In this document: in pieces, positions 58,704 to 64,000 of the stretch
Layout of the letters: each line of letters starts with the position of its first letter
Numbering within the stretch: position 1 is the stretch's first letter
Origin: Climacium dendroides
Lineage: Eukaryota; Streptophyta; Bryopsida; Hypnales; Climaciaceae
DNA: 64,000 nucleotides
Assembly: GCA_950106755.1 (NCBI GenBank)
Contig: OX467082.1
Span: 13,578,001-13,642,000 of the forward strand
Direction of reading: 5' to 3'
Notes under the pieces: generated by a model
Told to the model about the DNA's origin: nothing
Seen by the model: only the letters and a program-made list of their open reading frames with translations
The model's database searches: none
Translations under genes and position numbers: made by a program

Positions 58704-60961
58704 TCACGCTAATTGTACCTCATAAAGAACCTTAGGCTTCCGCTTTCGTGCAGCTCGTCTTTGCTCTGTCCCTTCATCTTCAGGAGTGGACTCCTGACCA
58801 GTACCATTTTCTTGAACGCCTGCATAGACTATCCATACTTGTTTTATTCACTATAAACAATGAAGTGCAATGCTGAATTCATGGGCATCAATCAGTGTCC
58901 TCTGATTTAGTCTTAATAATTAATAAAAAGCATTGTTCACACACAGTTAACATGAACTTGAGCATTGCTGACTCAAAAAAGTGATATATTGTTGGTGCAA
59001 TAAATTCAATGTGTATGCGCACCATTGCTTTGTGATTCATTGGGTGTTTTAGGCTCTTCTTGCTCTATCATAGCAGCAACCGTGAAGGCGTCTGGAAGCT
59101 TTCCAGTCTTGCGAAACTCAAGTGCCTGTATACAATCCACTGATTACAATCTGATTCGTGCAGTTTGAAAACCTCCAGTAATGGATTCATGCTGTGGTAA
59201 GAGATGCTCATAGTGATAGTACCATATGCACTCTCACGTACAAGAACATCAAGATGGAAAATATAATCAAATAGCACCAGAAACTCGCACCCTGAAACTG
59301 GGTGAAAGTAAACAGAAGACAAGTAGACACTAACCTCTTCAACCCCCTTCTGAAGTGCCTTTTTCTTAATTTTACTCCTCTCTTGAAGCTTCTGTAGCAA
59401 TTAATACAAAAATATTACTCAAAACCGTACATGCTTCTTCGTGAACTGTCAAATTCATACGTCTTCACAATAGGACCAGTATTCTAAGAAACTGTATGAA
59501 AAAGTATCGGGAGAGTTTCAAAATTAGTACTAGCAGAAGGACTGATCTAGGCTAGGTTAGGTTGAAATTCTACACCATCACAGAGTTCGGTTTCAGAGTA
59601 ATTTTATTTCGGTGTTTACGTCGGTGAATTTTGCAGCGAAATAAAAGTCTTTTTTGCCCGAATTTTTTTTTTAAATTACTCAAGTGCAACAAGCAAGAAA
59701 GGTGCCTGTCAATTCTAATAGCGCTGGAAGAAAAAAGCAGGTAAATACGGTGCAGAAATTTTCAAAATCGGAAAAAAAATTGAAGAGTCAAAATCACCGG
59801 AATGCAAGAAACAAGAGCGCAGAACAAAGCTGTACATACCACATCAAATTCTGACAAACCCACGCTCGGATCCACCCAGCCACTGCAGTCAACACCAAAA
59901 TTGTTACTTAGAATACATCGATCAGAACTTGCATAAAAGACAGTTTATGCACACGCAGAAGAGAAAATTCCAGAACAAGCACCATAACAGCGTTCTTAAT
60001 ACAACACTCACATACAGGAACACAGAGGTTGTAATTCAGACAGTTTGAAAGAGAATGACCTGATTTCTGTTAATAAACTGCAATGAACAGACAAGTGGTT
60101 AGAAAAAGGGTCGAGGAGAACGAACTAGTCATAAGTGCCGAAGAAGCGAACTAATACGTCTGCGTTGGTCCGTCGAGGACCCCCTTTACCTGGTTGGACG
60201 GCCCTCTCATTGATAATCTGAAAATATCCAATCACAAACGTGTTAACACAAAGAACATTGATCACAGAAACCAATATGAACATCACTACTGCGTAGACCT
60301 TATCTCGGGAGATGCTTAGCTTGCATGCCAATAGTTAATATCTGCACACTAGTTTCATCTCAGTTCATTTCAATGTAAAATAAAAGGATAACGGTGTTGA
60401 GACACGGACCTGAGCAGGCCACCAAGGGAACCTCGCATACTTTGCCCACACAAGCTCCCCATGCCCAAATCGTGGAGGGCCCTCCGCCACAGCCATTGAA
60501 GTTCCTTCGTCACTGTCGTCGTCCGCTCCTCCACCTACATCAGAGATTGGAGGGTTTGTCAGAGTAGCACCGTTTGAGACAGCGTACTCTACGAGCTCCT
60601 CGCTTTGGGTTGCGACGATGCCTGAACACCAGAGAAATCATTTCAAAAGGAAGAAAACACCTCTTCTTAATCCGTTACATTAGTACATTTCAAAAGGAAG
60701 AAAACACCTCTTCTTAATCCATTACATTAGTACATAGGACCGATATTGTAGGATAGTCACAGAAAGGGATAATATAGACAGTAGAACTCAAAAGTCGAAT
60801 ACCTGAGTCACTTTCGCTCTCATTCACCTCTTGGTTAACACCAATCTCAAATAAACCCTCGCTTTGTGACTGAGTCTCTTCTTTTACAAATGAACGATCC
60901 TCGAAATCACCGCTGCCTATATCTGACTCCCTCTGCCTCGCACTCTGAAGATCATTTTCAC
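58704..60961 (-). CDS. PWWP-domain protein, at least seven exons, 5' end open
   Basis: Exons on the minus strand: 60961-60803, 60621-60410, 60217-60126, 59882-59840, 59391-59335, 59125-59023 and 58819-58704 (stop TGA). All junctions are GT-AG and keep the frame, giving about 259 residues. In order: a Ser/Asp/Glu-rich N-terminus (ESDSG, GADDDSDEG), then a PWWP domain (GELVWAKYARFPWWPAQ, IINERAVQPG, DVLVRFFGTYDYGWVDPS), a basic helical segment (KLQERSKIKKKALQKG), EFRKTGKLPDAF, and a basic end (RRAARKRKPK). PWWP domains bind methylated histone tails and DNA, so this is probably a nuclear chromatin reader. The first listed exon begins mid-codon after a TGTACAG acceptor, so an upstream exon exists, or translation starts at the ATG of MAVAEGPPRF in the second. 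The last exon could instead splice at GAG|GTACAA. Confidence 0.85.
60641..60734 (+). repeat. 47-bp tandem duplication in a PWWP-gene intron
   Basis: Two copies starting at 60641 and 60688 (TTTCAAAAGGAAGAAAACAC), differing at one base. They lie in the intron between the first two listed exons. Confidence 0.95.
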
Positions 60962-61852
60962 CTGTACAGCAAACAATATTCAGACACAACAATTCCTAGT
61001 CTCTATTCATCACCTCTGTAATACTTAGAACACAGCAGTGTTTTAATCTACATGTTCATGTATTAGTAAAAGTGTTGAGCTCACAATGTAACAACAAACG
61101 CTCATACGTAGGCGACATGCTTTTCCGATACACTAATACGTTCATACCTAGTCCTGTACGAGAGATGATGCACAGCTTGGTGTTCCATATCGTGCCATTA
61201 CCCAAGTGGGAGAGAGAGGTGACAGACAAGTTTATTGTTGCATACTTTAGTGTCTACTTCCGCATAGCCACTTGGGACATTCACCTAATGAGAGATTTGC
61301 CCATGAAAATTGTGGCACACATCGACTTTGATTCTTCCGCCTCATCCGTATGACCAAAAGGATTTGAAAACATTTTCTTTCACAGAGAATCATGGCATCA
61401 TCACAGACTGACTACCAAATTATTTCTCCGGACCAACAATGTCGGAATCTCCAGATGTACAACTCCAGAATCGTTTAGAGCTGAGGTTTTAGCTTATTAG
61501 CTAATGTTCCTTTGTCTTCGACCGCACCATCCTTATACGCACGAAACATAATGTACACACTTCTGAATTCACTTCAAACTCATAGAACCTCTAAACTATA
61601 CAAGATTTCAAAAGAACTGATAGACGCTACACATCGTACAAAAGATCCAAGGCTCGTCATAAATCCAATCATCTCAATTCAATGGCATGCGATTTCCTAG
61701 GCACGGACACACAGCCCCGCAAAAAACTCTCCATGTTCGTTCACTGCCTAATTGGAAGAGAAAAATTCAAAATCGAAATCAACATTACCATAACCAGAGT
61801 TCAATTCACCGAAAAATTAATTAGTCCCCATCCTCACAGGTAGCGAGAACCT

Positions 61853-62138
61853 TAACCCCTAAATGCCCGAGGCACCAACTTTTGGTGCCCACACCTAACC
61901 AAGTTGCTATTTTTAGTAGTTTGTATTTTTGGAAAAATCTTTTTGAAGTCTAGTTCTAGCATTGAAAATCCATTTCGAAAATGATTGATTACGATTTTTC
62001 TAATCTTGACTTTCCGTAGAGGGCTCTTGGAAATGAGCCTCAATGTACACTAGATCTTGGAGAAAAAATCTCTTTAAAAATTCATTTAAAAAAATTGTAG
62101 AAAAAAGGCCTTGGGCGTTTAGGGCATTTAGGGGTTAA
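61853..62138 (+). mobile_element. TTAA-flanked MITE, subfamily B, short copy
   Basis: 286 bp from TTAA CCCCTAAATGCCC to GGGCATTTAGGGG TTAA, with a perfect 13-bp inverted terminus. It is the best preserved ends pair in the window. It is an internally deleted relative of 23786-24423. Confidence 0.9.
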
Positions 62139-62756
62139 AACCCGTAACATCAATCACAGTTTTCCTGCGCCTTGCTCTCTCACCACCATAAACAATGCAG
62201 AAAATCAAACAACAATAAACGCTCGCCCTGATGTCAACCTAATCAGGTCAAATGCAAGCCGACGCATACCAAGACCACAATTCAGAAGCTCAGCAAAACC
62301 CATTGTTGGAAAGCATGGAAAGCATCGCATTCAACTAGATCTAAAACGCACTGATGACAACACAGGGTTTCAATCTTTGCAGAACGGGCTAAAAAGAGAA
62401 TTACGATGACCTTGGCAGATCACAACATTCTTCAAATTCGATTTTCGAGGACCCCCAAGCGGTAATTATCCCTAACCAATGCTCACTTAATCGAGTGCCA
62501 ACAATCAATTCTATACAATCAATTCTATACAGTACCACTATCCAAGTTGGGGAGAGGAATAATGAATTTGAACACTTCAATATCCAAACCTTAAAGATTG
62601 AAACCCTGTTGTTGTCACAATACCATCCAGAGCAACGAACAATAAACCCACAATAATCACGTTGATCACAATCAGAACACAATCCCCCCGTCAAATTGAT
62701 TACACACACAACCAGAGAACAGATCCGACAAAACAGAAAATTCTAAAAAAAACAGC

Positions 62757-62966
62757 CTAATACAACTTCACAAAAATGACCGTCAGAGTTGAGAGAACTA
62801 ACCTAAGACGTCCACAAACCCTAGAGAACGTCGTTCGCGGCGAGTTCCGGCAAGCTAGTACTGATCTTTTGAAGAAAGCTTGCGCGAGAGACGGCGCTGC
62901 AGCTCCGCTTGCAAGTCCTACAAACGAGATGTTGCGAAGCAGGCGATCTTTGGTGCCTGCACCCAT
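62757..62966 (-). pseudogene. Damaged copy of the 75-residue small ORF
   Basis: The start (M-GAGTKDRLLRNI) matches 47530-47757. Then about 130 bp, coding for the hydrophobic segment and the part up to WFWTP, is missing. The sequence rejoins at the GCGGAGCTGCAGCGCCGTCT region in another frame, so the C-terminus is unrelated. The 69-residue open frame reads through the conserved donor at 62802. Confidence 0.8.
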
Positions 62967-63330
62967 CGCTTAGTTACCTCCTCATCGTCTGTCGCATAAC
63001 AACATCAATGCGTCCACACAATCTCAGCGGCGTCCATGCATTGACACAATCTATAGGTTTACGAGGAACTCCAAATTTGAAATACGTCAATTGCAAACGG
63101 ATCTGACAACAAGGGATGCAGACATACGCGGATTTTCGATCGCCGTCCCGGGAGTGGCAGCGTCGTTGCAGCTTCTGATAATGCACCCTAAAGCTTCGCG
63201 TGCCGATGCGTAACCGTGAAGACGAGATGATGACGAGCTCAGCCGGTGACCCGTCCACGGGATCAGCCGGTCATTTGGAACGCCTTTACCTCTTTATAGT
63301 AGAGGTACCCATTTCCAATCAAGCCCATAT

Positions 63331-63698
63331 AAGGTAGAACTACCCATTACCACACAGATTTGCTATCTAGGTACTTTGGAGAAGCTATTTATGAGCTCTC
63401 ATATTTTCAGAGATTGAATTGTTTGAGAGAAGTCAATTGCAAAAAAATGAAGACATTCTGACAAGAATTGAATTTTTTGTGATTTTTCAAAGTTGAAATG
63501 TAAAACTGTGAATAGACCCTTGGTAAAGCATGACCAGACCATTGTTGAAGCATGGGCTGATGTGTCCACTCCCCAATGCATTGCCATCATGATCATGGAT
63601 GAGTAAGATTGTGATAATAAGATGGGCCACTGACGGAAATGGGAGGAACCTGTAGGTGGAAGAATTGGGTAAATGGTGGTAATGGGTAGTTCTACCTT
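63331..63698. mobile_element. Short element with perfect 21-bp terminal inverted repeats
   Basis: AAGGTAGAACTACCCATTAC plus one more C opens at 63331, and its exact complement closes at 63698 (368 bp), extendable by one T/A pair. No direct target duplication is evident. A promoter-like inverted repeat or a MITE of unknown class are the options. Confidence 0.55.
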
Positions 63699-64000
63699 AC
63701 AACCTGTAGGGTGCTCTATTTCCTACCAAGGTTGGGTTCAATTTTCAACCAAGCTTTGGAATGCGTTTTAACTATTAAGTTCATGAGACATGTCTTAAAG
63801 TGGTGAGCAAGAAAATAGGAAGTAGTGAGCACGAAAGTAATTTGGCTAGAATTGGAATTAGAAAAGTTTAGTGATTGTCTATAGGTTGACAACACTTTTT
63901 GTCTTCAAAATTCATAATAATTTAAGTTCAATTAAGAAAATTACTAAATTTTTTGCAATCCCAATCATTTCTATCAATGCACCTTTGAAAATATTTGCTT
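63699..64000. other. AT-rich DNA, no gene seen
   Basis: No supported feature up to the end of the window. Confidence 0.5.

Larger units (their letters stand above)
61150..63035 (-). repeat. Segmental duplication, second copy, upstream of the PWWP gene
   Basis: Partner of 46780-47800 in the same orientation. About 1 kb not present in the partner (roughly 61280-62300) interrupts it and includes the TTAA element at 61853-62138. The donor CTTAG|GTTAGT is kept (exon end 62803). The next acceptor on this strand with a supported exon is at 60962, so the copied exon may be the 5' exon of the PWWP gene. Direct joining does not keep the small frame open, so it would be an upstream or noncoding exon. 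Confidence 0.75.

Noticed and set aside
62115..62134. Interstitial telomere repeat (TTTAGGG words)
   Set aside because: CCCTAAA/TTTAGGG occurs singly as part of the TTAA element termini and not in tandem; the one near-double occurrence is the worn right terminus of the subfamily B copy.

Overview
The window looks like nuclear DNA of a land plant. It is strongly AT-rich and gene-poor, with four credible protein-coding loci and many decayed transposable elements. The plant assignment rests on a secreted pectin methylesterase in five exons with GT-AG introns, a GNAT acetyltransferase close to the plant NATA1/SSAT-like family, a multi-exon PWWP-domain gene, and CACTA-like and Helitron-like element ends. 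I cannot name the species from the sequence alone.

Positions 1-9.4 kb, 10.8-39.6 kb and 48.4-58.2 kb are mostly repeats and unassigned AT-rich DNA. The clearest signal is a set of elements that begin and end in TTAA followed by CCC(C)TAAA-like inverted termini. I find nine copies in three subfamilies: A (5.1, 17.4, 21.4, 22.3, 32.6 kb), B (23.8, 61.9 kb) and C (8.7, 30.7 kb). Two A copies lie tail to tail and share one TTAA. Positions 25.2-28.5 kb hold a head-to-tail array whose junctions look like Helitron ends: a small GC hairpin, then CTAG, then TCTATATATTAAGAC-like starts. A CACTA-type MITE with a perfect TSD lies at 35.3 kb. A hairpin of about 1 kb lies at 38.4-39.4 kb. An array of twelve 38-bp stem-loops lies at 50.5-51.0 kb inside a possible CACTA element. 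A RING-H2 gene of the BIG BROTHER type at 9.5-10.8 kb is broken by a frameshift and lacks one zinc-binding Cys.

The gene-bearing parts are 39.6-48 kb and 58.2-63.3 kb, which are less AT-rich. The pectin methylesterase (+) is followed by a convergent GNAT gene (-). About 1 kb upstream of the GNAT gene is a 75-residue membrane-type small ORF on the same strand. A conserved GTTAGT donor just after that ORF, and an acceptor just before the GNAT start, suggest that the small ORF sits in the first exon of the GNAT transcript.

The block holding the small ORF, its donor and the following intron-like DNA is duplicated at 61.15-63.0 kb. There it lies upstream of the PWWP gene, with the small ORF broken and a TTAA element inserted in the intron-like part. 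The same 5' module therefore appears to sit ahead of two unrelated genes. Exon boundaries come from reading frame, splice dinucleotides and family motifs, not from transcript data.
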